Assembly: GCA_003456175.1 (NCBI GenBank)
Contig: DMPB01000195.1
Span: forward strand, 9,209 to 18,671
DNA from: Chitinophagaceae bacterium
Lineage (GTDB): Bacteria > Bacteroidota > Bacteroidia > Chitinophagales > Chitinophagaceae
Direction of reading: 5' to 3'
DNA length: 9,463 bases
Positions within the stretch are counted from its first letter, which is position 1. Every line of letters starts with the position of its first letter. The translations under genes and the position numbers were made by a program. Below are positions 1 through 7,136 of this stretch, piece by piece. The notes beneath the pieces were generated by a model. The model was given only the letters and a program-made list of their open reading frames with translations. It was not told the DNA's origin and searched no databases.

Positions 1-789
1 AATGCTTCTGGCAATAGCACTAATGTACACCTTATAGTACGCTACGATAGTAGTGCCAATGTACCATTATACACCACACAACAATACGAGCAATTATCGC
101 CCCAGCAACCCAATAAGGTAGGCAATGGCTTAACAGCAATTAGCTTCAATAGCCAAGCCTTTTACGATACAGTACCATTTGTATTCGGACAAGCTTTTGT
201 AAGCAACAACAGCAGCTTACTGTATTTACACGATCCTACTATACCCGTACATAGCAAATATGCTGTACAAGTACCAGTTCCAATGGCGGCCCAATCATTT
301 ACCGAAAGGTTATTATTCACCCTACGTAGTGGTGGTTATACGCAATATGCAAAAGCTAACGTTGCTGGCAGGTTAGCGCTGGCCGAAGGTTTCAACAAAC
401 TAGGTACACTTACATTAACGATAGATACAACACCACCAACGGTACAACCTATATCTTGGAAAGCAGATGGTACCTTGTATCGGAACGCTACACTCAGGCT
501 ACGCCTCAGCGATACACAAAGCGATGTGTTAGCCGATAGTGTTTTGATAGATAGTACTTGGCAACCATTTGCCTATCAAAACAACGATGTATGGTGGAAG
601 CTACCGGAAAACTTTACTCCGGGCTTACACAACATAACCATTTACGCAAGTGATATAGTGGGTAATAAAAATGTTATCACTTTAGCCTTCAACTATAGCA
701 ACGAGCCGGCACCAACGAACAAAAAGAAAAAGAAAAGCGTTACAATTAATCGTAAAACTACAAAACATGGCACTCGAAAAAGGAAGTAA
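1..789 (+). CDS. C-terminal part of a probable M23-family metallopeptidase (5' end outside window)
   Basis: The reading frame is open from base 1, with 262 codons visible before TAA at 787-789, so the gene begins left of the window; the ATG at 283 is internal. The visible part has no peptidase motifs. It begins with a segment resembling the end of a beta-sandwich (NASGNSTNVHLIV), continues through a linker, and ends in an Ig-like module opening with DTTPPTVQPISW and closing with HNITIYASDIVGNKNVITLAF. Bacteroidota M23 peptidases with an N-terminal LytM domain commonly end in such modules (family knowledge recalled, not searched), so a cell-envelope peptidoglycan hydrolase is inferred. The last ~22 residues are strongly basic (KKKKK, then KRK at the end) and partly coincide with the overlap with the next gene, which starts 23 nt before this stop. 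Another envelope protein with Ig-like repeats is possible, because the catalytic domain cannot be seen. Confidence 0.7.
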   Translation, partial: NASGNSTNVHLIVRYDSSANVPLYTTQQYEQLSPQQPNKVGNGLTAISFNSQAFYDTVPFVFGQAFVSNNSSLLYLHDPTIPVHSKYAVQVPVPMAAQSFTERLLFTLRSGGYTQYAKANVAGRLALAEGFNKLGTLTLTIDTTPPTVQPISWKADGTLYRNATLRLRLSDTQSDVLADSVLIDSTWQPFAYQNNDVWWKLPENFTPGLHNITIYASDIVGNKNVITLAFNYSNEPAPTNKKKKKSVTINRKTTKHGTRKRK

Positions 790-1231
790 AGCTCCTGCTT
801 TTAAAGGGCAAGATCAGAATGGCAATACCATTCAACTAAAAGATTTCAAAGGCAAAAAAGTAATATTATACTTCTATCCGAAAGATGATACGCCTGGCTG
901 TACGGCTCAGGCTTGCAACCTACGCGACAATTACAATACCTTGATAGCACAAGGCTATGCAATTATTGGTGTTAGCACCGATAGCGTTAAAAGCCATAAG
1001 AAATTTGAAGACAAATACGAACTGCCCTTTTCGCTTATTGCCGATGAAGATCAAACGATTGTAAATGCCTACGGTGTTTGGGGCGAGAAAAAATTTATGG
1101 GCAGAACCTACATGGGCACCAGTCGTACTACATTTTTAATCGACGAAAAAGGAGTAATACAACACGTAATTACTAAGCCCGACACAAAAAATCATACAGC
1201 GCAAGTACTCGCTGCATGGGAAGCGGCCTAA
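767..1231 (+). CDS. bcp: Peroxiredoxin, BCP/PrxQ type (thiol peroxidase)
   Basis: The 154-residue product has the usual length of the BCP/PrxQ class, which reduces hydrogen peroxide and organic hydroperoxides in the cytoplasm using thioredoxin-type reductants. The thioredoxin-fold peroxidase signature PxxxTxxC is present: P38, T42 and peroxidatic C45 in DDTPGCTAQAC. A second cysteine, C50, follows five residues later, the spacing of the atypical two-Cys PrxQ subclass in which C50 resolves the sulfenic acid. The conserved active-site arginine is R120 in GTSRTTFLID. There is no signal peptide. The ATG at 767 is chosen because MALEKGSKAPAF matches the usual N-terminus; it overlaps the upstream gene by 23 nt in another frame, suggesting translational coupling. 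It converges with pgl, and the 45-nt gap (1232-1276) shows no convincing terminator hairpin by eye. Confidence 0.96.
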   Translation: MALEKGSKAPAFKGQDQNGNTIQLKDFKGKKVILYFYPKDDTPGCTAQACNLRDNYNTLIAQGYAIIGVSTDSVKSHKKFEDKYELPFSLIADEDQTIVNAYGVWGEKKFMGRTYMGTSRTTFLIDEKGVIQHVITKPDTKNHTAQVLAAWEAA

Positions 1232-1276
1232 AGCACTAGTACATTGTATGTATTGGTACATAATAAGAGGGGTATG

Positions 1277-2002
1277 CTATAATCTAAAGCCAGCATCTTG
1301 ATCTACAAACCAATGCAACTCACCCTTCACAGGCTGTATCAACTGCGATGGATAGCGTTCTTCGTTCCGTTCGCCATCGAGCACCATATATAAAGCATCA
1401 CGTTTATTAGCACCAGTAACCATAAAAGCAATGTTACTGGCCATATTTACCACTGGTGCAGTAAGTGTAATTCGATACATATTTTGCGCCTCTAACCATA
1501 AGCTACGCACCCAATGCCGTTGCTCTTTTAATACCGGTGTGAATGGAAATAACGACAGCGTATGAGCATCGTCGCCCATACCCAACAACACCATATCAAA
1601 CGTACCAACCTTAGTTTTAAAATAGCGTTGCAATACAACATCGTATGCTTCGGCACTTTGTTCAGGCGTAACACCTTCGGTAAGCATTCTGTGAATGTTT
1701 GCCTCCGGAATAGGTACTTTACTCAACAAGGCATCGTACGCCATGCGAGCATTATTACGTTCGTCGTCGAACGGTACAAAACGCTCATCGCCAAAAAAGA
1801 TGTGTACTTTATCCCAATCAATCAAACTAGCTCGTTGCGGCTGTGCCAGTAGTTCATATACCCTTTTCGGAGTACTACCCCCGGCTAACACCAGCGTATA
1901 ATGTTGTTGTTTGCTAATTACATTTCTCATATGCTGTACCAGAAATTGCGCCATATCAATAGCTACAAGTTCAGAGGTAAGCATTACATGCATATGTTTC
2001 AT
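1277..2002 (-). CDS. pgl: 6-phosphogluconolactonase (SOL/DevB type)
   Basis: This enzyme hydrolyses 6-phospho-D-glucono-1,5-lactone to 6-phosphogluconate, the second step of the oxidative pentose phosphate pathway, in the cytoplasm. The 241-residue length fits the DevB/SOL family. Visible motifs are the phosphate-binding GGSTP (41-45), the family signature GDERFVP (71-77) followed by ERNN, and the active-site stretch GMGDDAHTLSLFP (141-153), with H147 as the expected catalytic histidine. The family usually has DGH where this protein has DAH. A conserved C-terminal segment RITLTAPVVN follows. It is the third gene of the gnd-zwf-pgl operon, starting 46 nt after the zwf stop. That gap holds a copy of the dispersed CCTTRCGGTAAATG motif, which places TAAGG 11-15 nt upstream of the ATG on the coding strand; whether this acts in ribosome binding is unknown. 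Confidence 0.96.
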   Translation of the reverse strand: MKHMHVMLTSELVAIDMAQFLVQHMRNVISKQQHYTLVLAGGSTPKRVYELLAQPQRASLIDWDKVHIFFGDERFVPFDDERNNARMAYDALLSKVPIPEANIHRMLTEGVTPEQSAEAYDVVLQRYFKTKVGTFDMVLLGMGDDAHTLSLFPFTPVLKEQRHWVRSLWLEAQNMYRITLTAPVVNMASNIAFMVTGANKRDALYMVLDGERNEERYPSQLIQPVKGELHWFVDQDAGFRL

Positions 2003-2010
2003 AATAGTTG

Positions 2011-2024
2011 CCTTACGGTAAATG
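2011..2024 (+). repeat. Dispersed motif copy 1, CCTTACGGTAAATG (zwf-pgl gap)
   Basis: This is an exact match to the 14-nt consensus CCTTRCGGTAAATG found nine times in the window, here in the A form. It sits in the 46-nt gap between zwf and pgl. The strand gives the orientation in which the motif reads CCTT...AAATG. The next bases continue as ATGG, resembling copy 5. Confidence 0.85.
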
Positions 2025-2048
2025 ATGGATAGAGAGCATTGTAGCAGC

Positions 2049-3569
2049 TTAACGCTTGCCTTGCGGTAAATTTATCCAATACCTACCATCTTTTGTAATC
2101 AATTGTTCAGCCTCATCGGGACCCCAAGAGCCCGGATCGTAATTCGGGAATTTTACGGCACAACTCGTTTCCCAAGCATTTATAATAGGCATTACAATTT
2201 TCCATGCCGCTTCAATTTGATCGGCACGCATAAACTGCGTAGCATTACCTTCCATTACATCGAGTAATAGTGTTTCGTAAGCTTCGGGTTGATGTTCTTC
2301 TGCAAAATCATTAGAATAGTTAAATACCATATCCACCGGATGTAACGTCATAGATTGACCCGGCTTTTTAGCTTGAAAACGCAAACGAATGTCCATTTCT
2401 GGCTGTATGCTAATGATGAGCCTATTAGGCTTCCAAGTATCGGCAGCCTCTGTAGGAAAAGCGAAATGAGGCACTTGCTTAAACTGTACCGTGATGAAAG
2501 TGGTTTTTTGTTGTAATCGCTTACCCGTACGTACATAAAACGGAACACCTTGCCAACGCCAATTATCAATGTATAATTTCATGGCAGCAAAGGTTTCGGT
2601 ATCGCTATTAGCATCTACACCTTCTTCGGCTCTATACGCCGGAATACTATTGCCATGTAATGTTCCTGCACCATACTGCCCTCGTACTGCATGTTCGTGT
2701 ACATGTGCACTTTCAATTTTGCGTACGGCATTTAATACATCTACTTTTTTATTCCGAATTTCATTCGCATCGAAACTGGTAGGTGGCTCCATAGCTACCA
2801 TACAAATAAGTTGTAGAATATGGTTCTGCAACATATCACGTAAGGCGCCACTTTGTTCATAATACCCACCACGCCCTTCTAAGCCTACTACTTCGGCATT
2901 GGTAATTTGAATGTGATCAATGTAATTTCTGTTCCAAATTGGTTCAAACAATGCATTGGCGAAGCGTAAGGCTACAATATTTTGCACTGTTTCTTTGCCC
3001 AAATAATGATCTATTCTATAAATCTGCTCTTCTTTAAAAATGCTCAGCAATAGTTGATTGAGTGTATGAGCACTTTCTAAATCGTGACCGAAAGGTTTTT
3101 CTACCACCACACGTGTGCAATGGGTATCGTGGCATAAATCCATCTTACCAAGGTTCACAGCTATACCTGGCACCAATTGTGGTGCTACTGCTAGGTAAAA
3201 AATAACTTTAGGCTGTACGCCCCATGCAGCTTCTTTAGTTTTTACAATATTGGTAAGCAATGCATAATCTGCTTCTTTAGAAGCATCGAAAACTTGATAG
3301 TGCACATTGTTACTAAAAGCATCCCAATCGCTTTCGTTACCATTATTCAGCCTTCGGCTGTACGATTGTATGCCCTCGTACAAATGCGTTCGATAAGCCA
3401 CATCGCTATAAACCGTTCTACCTAAACCCACTACTGCAAAATGTTCGGGCATGTACGCATCTAAAAATAAATTGTACAGGGCTGGTGTTAGCTTTCGAAT
3501 ATTTAAATCGCCACTGCCACCAAAAATAAATACAACACTAGCTGGTGGTATTTTATGAGGAGTTGACAT
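2049..3569 (-). CDS. zwf: Glucose-6-phosphate 1-dehydrogenase
   Basis: Zwf oxidises glucose 6-phosphate to 6-phosphogluconolactone with reduction of NADP (or NAD), the committed step of the oxidative pentose phosphate pathway. The 506-residue length is typical. The N-terminal Rossmann motif is GGSGDLNIRKL (17-27). R51 in VGLGRTVYSD lies just after the second strand, where family members carry an arginine contacting the NADP 2'-phosphate. EKPFG (157-161) and the substrate-binding active-site signature RIDHYLGKE (185-193, H188) are intact, as is GALRDMLQNH (241-250), whose histidine is the probable catalytic base by analogy with Leuconostoc G6PD. PFYVRTGKRL further on is also family-typical. 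It is the middle gene of the operon, starting 33 nt after gnd. Its last codons (for INLPQGKR) contain a copy of the dispersed motif, which supplies the LPQG codons. Confidence 0.98.
   Translation of the reverse strand: MSTPHKIPPASVVFIFGGSGDLNIRKLTPALYNLFLDAYMPEHFAVVGLGRTVYSDVAYRTHLYEGIQSYSRRLNNGNESDWDAFSNNVHYQVFDASKEADYALLTNIVKTKEAAWGVQPKVIFYLAVAPQLVPGIAVNLGKMDLCHDTHCTRVVVEKPFGHDLESAHTLNQLLLSIFKEEQIYRIDHYLGKETVQNIVALRFANALFEPIWNRNYIDHIQITNAEVVGLEGRGGYYEQSGALRDMLQNHILQLICMVAMEPPTSFDANEIRNKKVDVLNAVRKIESAHVHEHAVRGQYGAGTLHGNSIPAYRAEEGVDANSDTETFAAMKLYIDNWRWQGVPFYVRTGKRLQQKTTFITVQFKQVPHFAFPTEAADTWKPNRLIISIQPEMDIRLRFQAKKPGQSMTLHPVDMVFNYSNDFAEEHQPEAYETLLLDVMEGNATQFMRADQIEAAWKIVMPIINAWETSCAVKFPNYDPGSWGPDEAEQLITKDGRYWINLPQGKR
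2059..2072 (+). repeat. Dispersed motif copy 2, CCTTGCGGTAAAT (3' end of zwf)
   Basis: It matches 13 of the 14 consensus positions (the final G is T), in the G form. It lies in the last codons of zwf, where the coding strand reads TTA CCG CAA GG for LPQG. It has the same orientation as copy 1, 48 nt away start to start. Confidence 0.82.
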
Positions 3570-3602
3570 TGTAATATTATTAGATTAATTGGGGGAGAAT
3601 AC

Positions 3603-5003
3603 TTAACTCCATTGCGTATGAAAAATGCCATCTCTATCAGTACGCTGATAGGTATGAGCACCAAAGTAATCGCGTTGTGCTTGAATCATATTAGTGGGCA
3701 TACGCTCTAATGTGTAATTATCGAAGTACCCTAATGCATTGTATAAACCCATTACCGGAATACCTGCCGTAATAGCCTCGGCTATTACCTTTCGCAATGC
3801 AGGTATATGGGCTTGCAGTTGTGCTGCCAATGGTGCATCGAGCAGAATATTTTGCAGCATTGGGTTGCGTTGATATGCTTGATAAAAATCTTCAAGCAGT
3901 GTGCTCCGGATAATACATCCGCCACGCCATACTTTCACTGCATCGTGCAGAGGAACTTGCATGTTGAGCTGTTCACTTGCAGTAGCTATTAAACTTAACC
4001 CTTGTGCATAGCAAAGAATGATAGCTGCAAATAATGCGTCGGCAATTTCATTTACCGTAAGGTGTACTTTGCCTACTCTACTTGGGTATAACTGAGCCGC
4101 TTGTGTACGCTGTGTTTTGTAACTACTAATAGTGCGTAACGCAACTGCAGCATCAATAACGGGGATGGCAACGCCATGGTTCATAGCGTCTTGGCTCGTC
4201 CACTTTCCGGTTCCTTTACTACCTGCTTTATCTAAAATTACATCGAGCAACGCCGCATTGGTGAGGGTATCGCTTTGCTTGAATATAGCTGCTGTAATTT
4301 CTATCAAATAACTCTTAAGCTTACCGTTGTTCCATTCGTTAAAATACGCATGCATTTGTTCGTTGCTAGCACCCGTACCACGCTTTAATATATCGTACAC
4401 TTCGCTAATAAGCTGCATGATGGCGTATTCGATGCCATTATGTACCATTTTAACGTAATGGCCGGCACCATCTTTACCCATGTAAGCAACGCAAGGCTCG
4501 TTGCCATGTACTTTTGCTGCTATCGCTTGCAATATTGGCTGAATATGTTGATAGGCGTTCTCATCGCCACCGGGCATTAGTGCAGGGCCTCTGCGAGCAC
4601 CTTCTTCGCCACCACTTACACCCATTCCCATGAAATGAATGCCAGTTGGCGCAACTTGTGTTACACGGCGTATGGTATCGGTATAAAAACTGTTGCCACC
4701 ATCGATTATAATATCGCCGGGTTGCAACAATGGTAGCAGGCTGTTAATAACATCGTCGACGGGCTTACCGGCTGGTACTAATAGCATTACCGTACGTGGC
4801 ACTTTGAGTACTTGTACCATTTCGGCTAGGCTATTTACACCTTTTACCATGGTACCGGGTGTGGCAGCGGCTTCTAAGGCTGTAGTTTTTTCGCTATTAA
4901 GATCGAAGCCGATGGCTGCAAAACCATTATCGGCAATATTGAGGAGTAGGTTTTGACCCATTACGCCTAAACCTACCATTCCGAAATCGTATGTGGCGTT
5001 CAT
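3603..5003 (-). CDS. gnd: 6-phosphogluconate dehydrogenase, decarboxylating
   Basis: Gnd converts 6-phosphogluconate to ribulose 5-phosphate and CO2 with reduction of NAD(P), the third step of the oxidative pentose phosphate pathway. From the ATG at 5003 the product has 466 residues, the usual length. An in-frame GTG at 5036 would add 11 residues but lies within the dispersed repeat, and the MNATYDFGMVGLGVMG start places the Rossmann motif GLGVMG (11-16) at the normal depth. Other motifs: IIDGGNSFYTDT (99-110), GVSGGEEGARRGPALMPGG (128-146), the catalytic KMVHNGIEY (185-193, K185, N189 and E192), the C-terminal-domain segment DKAGSKGTGKW, and FHTQW near the end. After the second Rossmann strand it has GFDLNSEKT (32-40), with D34 and L35 where NADP enzymes usually have Asn-Arg, so NAD preference is possible. 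It is the first gene of gnd-zwf-pgl. No Bacteroidota-type promoter (TTTG / TAnnTTTG) was seen upstream. Confidence 0.97.
   Translation of the reverse strand: MNATYDFGMVGLGVMGQNLLLNIADNGFAAIGFDLNSEKTTALEAAATPGTMVKGVNSLAEMVQVLKVPRTVMLLVPAGKPVDDVINSLLPLLQPGDIIIDGGNSFYTDTIRRVTQVAPTGIHFMGMGVSGGEEGARRGPALMPGGDENAYQHIQPILQAIAAKVHGNEPCVAYMGKDGAGHYVKMVHNGIEYAIMQLISEVYDILKRGTGASNEQMHAYFNEWNNGKLKSYLIEITAAIFKQSDTLTNAALLDVILDKAGSKGTGKWTSQDAMNHGVAIPVIDAAVALRTISSYKTQRTQAAQLYPSRVGKVHLTVNEIADALFAAIILCYAQGLSLIATASEQLNMQVPLHDAVKVWRGGCIIRSTLLEDFYQAYQRNPMLQNILLDAPLAAQLQAHIPALRKVIAEAITAGIPVMGLYNALGYFDNYTLERMPTNMIQAQRDYFGAHTYQRTDRDGIFHTQWS
4049..4062 (-). repeat. Dispersed motif copy 3, CCTTACGGTAAATG (inside gnd)
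   Basis: This is an exact 14-nt match in the A form within gnd. The coding strand reads CTT ACG GTA AAT, translated LTVN in the context KVHLTVNEIADAL. Confidence 0.85.
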
Positions 5004-5017
5004 GGGTGCAAGGTAAT

Positions 5018-5032
5018 CATTTACCCGTAAGG
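5018..5032 (-). repeat. Dispersed motif copy 4, CCTTACGGGTAAATG (gnd leader)
   Basis: It matches the consensus in the A form, except for one extra G in the GG run (15 nt instead of 14). It lies just upstream of the gnd ATG and is inverted relative to copy 5, with which it forms a near-complete inverted repeat. An additional short dyad, GGTAA-TCAT-TTACC (5012-5025), overlaps it. Confidence 0.8.
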
Positions 5033-5087
5033 GCACTTATCTTGTATGTTAACGATTGCTGCGAAGCTTACCTATATGGCGTACTAA

Positions 5088-5101
5088 CCTTGCGGTAAAT
5101 G
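5088..5101 (+). repeat. Dispersed motif copy 5, CCTTGCGGTAAATG (gnd upstream region)
   Basis: This is an exact 14-nt match in the G form, between the terminator of the DUF3857 block and gnd. It shares the 18-nt string TAACCTTGCGGTAAATGA with copy 6, more than 2 kb away inside another gene. Confidence 0.85.
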
Positions 5102-5118
5102 ATGCACTACCAATGAAA

Positions 5119-5145
5119 AAGGCTGCACTTTATTAGTGCAGCCTT
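5119..5145 (-). terminator. Rho-independent terminator of the YwqK-DUF3857 block
   Basis: An 11-bp perfect stem (5119-5129 with 5135-5145; core GGCTGCACT/AGTGCAGCC) closes a 5-nt loop. On the minus strand the stem is followed directly by TTTTTCATT, because the plus strand carries AAAAA at 5116-5120. It lies 24 nt past the stop codon at 5169, the expected place for a terminator of the leftward block. There is no T-run on the plus-strand side, so it is not bidirectional. It also implies that gnd-zwf-pgl needs its own promoter between about 5004 and 5118. Confidence 0.9.
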
Positions 5146-5168
5146 GGGTTATTGAAGCTATTGATGTA

Positions 5169-7130
5169 TTACTGTTTTGCCAATACAAATACTACTTTAT
5201 TGAAATCGGCAGCGGCGTTAATTACTTTTTTGAAGGTTTCGAATTGCTCCATGCTGTAATTGATTTTAGCATAGGTTTCAAAAATTTCGATGGTAATGGT
5301 ATTGCCTTTTTGGGTGGCTTGTGATACAAAACCACAGGTGGTTTTGCCCTCTTCTTTTAGCTCAACAGTTATGTTGGCATCGTTCAAATTTTGAACCTTG
5401 TAACCATTGGGCACTTCAAAAGTAATAGTACGATTAAGTACGTGAGGATATGCTAACTCAACCGGTAATTGGCGTGGTTTTTCTTGATACATTTCTTCTT
5501 GGCGACCAATTACCTCTCCGATTTTCAAGAGTATTCTATTACCTGCCGTTTCAAGTAGTGAAGTACTTTTAGCAACACCTTTAATAGTAAGTGGTTTATT
5601 TGTAAATGCATCGTTCAATGCACTATTCAAAACTTCTATGTTGGTTATATCTTTAGAACCACTGGCTGCTTGAATAATTTCTTTGGTAGTTTCTTCTTGC
5701 TTGTCTTTAGGTAAGAATACAAAAATCGGACGGTAGTTGTTGGCGCCATAGCCGCTTAGTATTTGCTGCGAAGCAACTACTACCGTATCAAGTGTAGGCA
5801 CAAAAGATACATGTGCAATTAGATTTTGTTTGTGCTCTTCGAAGGGTTCAACATCTATTTCTTTAAACTGTGCTAATGCAGTAGTGTACGTGCCAATGGT
5901 TGTTCCCTTAAGATATAAGCCAATACTACCAGCATACGTTGGTGGTATGTATGGATAACGCAACTCAGTAGATTCTGGGTGTATGTACTTACCGGTACTT
6001 GGAAAGAAAATGATAATATCATCGACCCTGTTCCAGTTTTCGAAAGATTCATCAAAAGGCATTTCATCGCGAGGGCACACAAATACAATTTGATACTTGA
6101 TACCTGCCTTTCCTAATAAAGCGGCTGTTAACCTTGCTATACCTTTATCATCAGATTGTTTGGTAGCAACAATACGTTCAATATTATCGGCACCATCGGC
6201 GATTAAATTTTCATCGACATTAATATTGGTTTTTACAAAATCTTCAATCGCTAGAATTTTTTCAGCTTCACTTGATGCTTTGCTTAAATCGATTTTTTTG
6301 AAAAATTTATCGACTGCTTTTTCTTCTTTGCTATCAATTTGTGTGTATATCATGAATGCCTTTTGGGCGAACTCCTTCCATGTATACAAGCGTACATCAT
6401 CATTTTTACTTAAGTTATAACTAAGCTTATATTCTATACGTTTTAAGTATTTATCGCGATAAGCATACTTTTCTTCATCGAGCGTAGGAACGTTGCTTAC
6501 ATAAGCAGCGACGATGCGTTTTTTATCAACTACACTGTCTTTACTTACATCAACATTATTAAAGCCTTTCACATCGTATTTCAAAAAAAGCGGCACTGTA
6601 AGTGTGAAGAACCCTTCTTGAATAGGTGAACGACTATCTTGATACATTTCAGTGCCAAATAGAGCAACATCTCTACGAATGGTATAGGTGTACTCCACCT
6701 CACTACCCTTTTCTACACCTTCCATTGCAAACAACTTGTAACGGCGACCATCTTCTTCAATTTCTTTTATTTTATCGCTTGGCAGCTCAATTACTTTTTG
6801 TGATGGTGTGATTGTACGAGCCTTAATGTTAATGATCTCTGAACCCGGGTACATAGCAATGTATATTTTATTATACATTTCAATACCCTTATCGTCTTGT
6901 ACACGAATAATTTTATGTTGGTAGTTGAACATATACACACTCTTACCATCTTCTTTAAGTTCAACTTTTCTATCATCTAAAATGGTAACAGCACTTTCTT
7001 TTTTGAACTGTTCTTGAACACTATGTAACGCAGGCTTTGCAACCCAACGATTGGTATTTTGAAAGTCGAATTGTTGTGCATTTGCGTAAGTACATGCAAG
7101 TAATCCGATACTTGCTAGTAGGTGCTTCAT
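5169..7130 (-). CDS. Secreted DUF3857-type protein with degenerate transglutaminase-like domain
   Basis: The 653-residue protein begins with a signal peptide (MKHLLASIGLLACTYANAQ, probable cleavage after ANA at residue 18), so periplasmic or surface location is inferred. The order is an N-terminal DUF3857-like beta-rich domain (about 40-240), a transglutaminase-core-like helical and beta section (about 285-400), and a C-terminal DUF3858-like beta domain ending FNKVVFVLAKQ. Aligning it by eye to its neighbour at 7137-9077 puts SDDKG (326-330) over YGDCKD, so the nucleophilic Cys becomes D328. The His position falls on R368 in NWNRVDD and the Asp position on H384 in KYIHPE. All three catalytic residues therefore appear lost, and a non-enzymatic role (binding or partner of the active paralogue) is inferred. 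It starts 6 nt after the upstream stop and is followed by a clear terminator. The biological role of this family is not established as far as I know. Confidence 0.88.
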   Translation of the reverse strand: MKHLLASIGLLACTYANAQQFDFQNTNRWVAKPALHSVQEQFKKESAVTILDDRKVELKEDGKSVYMFNYQHKIIRVQDDKGIEMYNKIYIAMYPGSEIINIKARTITPSQKVIELPSDKIKEIEEDGRRYKLFAMEGVEKGSEVEYTYTIRRDVALFGTEMYQDSRSPIQEGFFTLTVPLFLKYDVKGFNNVDVSKDSVVDKKRIVAAYVSNVPTLDEEKYAYRDKYLKRIEYKLSYNLSKNDDVRLYTWKEFAQKAFMIYTQIDSKEEKAVDKFFKKIDLSKASSEAEKILAIEDFVKTNINVDENLIADGADNIERIVATKQSDDKGIARLTAALLGKAGIKYQIVFVCPRDEMPFDESFENWNRVDDIIIFFPSTGKYIHPESTELRYPYIPPTYAGSIGLYLKGTTIGTYTTALAQFKEIDVEPFEEHKQNLIAHVSFVPTLDTVVVASQQILSGYGANNYRPIFVFLPKDKQEETTKEIIQAASGSKDITNIEVLNSALNDAFTNKPLTIKGVAKSTSLLETAGNRILLKIGEVIGRQEEMYQEKPRQLPVELAYPHVLNRTITFEVPNGYKVQNLNDANITVELKEEGKTTCGFVSQATQKGNTITIEIFETYAKINYSMEQFETFKKVINAAADFNKVVFVLAKQ

Positions 7131-7136
7131 AATAAT

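Larger units (their letters stand above)
5016..5103. repeat. Inverted repeat in the gnd upstream region, formed by motif copies 4 and 5
   Basis: ATCATTTACC at 5016-5025 and GGTAAATGAT at 5094-5103 are perfectly complementary over 10 nt. After a short mismatch and bulge, AAGG (5029-5032) can also pair with CCTT (5088-5091). The loop between the arms is about 55 nt and includes the likely promoter or leader area of gnd. If transcription begins to the right of 5103, the gnd leader RNA could fold this way. Whether it does so, or whether this is just two motif copies that happen to be inverted, cannot be told from sequence. Confidence 0.6.
5037..5168. other. Non-coding spacer between the DUF3857 block and gnd-zwf-pgl
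   Basis: This is the main non-coding stretch of the window; counting the gnd leader it runs from 5004. It contains the terminator at 5119-5145 and motif copy 5; copy 4 lies just beyond it. The promoter of gnd-zwf-pgl should lie here, but no good match to the Bacteroidota -33 TTTG / -7 TAnnTTTG pattern was found on the minus strand, so no promoter is called. No tRNA or small-RNA structure was recognised apart from the hairpins described. Confidence 0.7.

Noticed and set aside
1232..1276. Bidirectional terminator between bcp and pgl from GTACATTG...GGTAC
   Set aside because: Only four outer base pairs form before mismatches; there is no stable stem and no T-run.
1674..1688. CCTTCGGTAAGCATT inside pgl as a tenth motif copy
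   Set aside because: It lacks the R position and differs after GGTAA, so it is too far from consensus to count.
1562..1901. Plus-strand open frames of 96 and 68 codons over pgl
   Set aside because: They lie antisense to a well-supported enzyme gene and show no recognisable protein features.
2569..2862. Plus-strand 97-codon frame over zwf
   Set aside because: It is antisense to conserved zwf sequence, with Cys/Ser-rich composition typical of a shadow frame.
4693..4956. Plus-strand 87-codon frame over gnd
   Set aside because: It is antisense to the Rossmann domain of gnd, with no independent support.
5004..5036. Upstream GTG start for gnd adding MPLRVNDYLAP
   Set aside because: The extension is encoded by the dispersed motif copy, starts with GTG, and precedes an ATG that gives the normal 6PGDH N-terminus.
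6097..6420. Plus-strand 107-codon frame over the degenerate DUF3857 gene
   Set aside because: It is an antisense shadow frame; hydrophobic and Ser-rich content follows from the opposite strand's codons.
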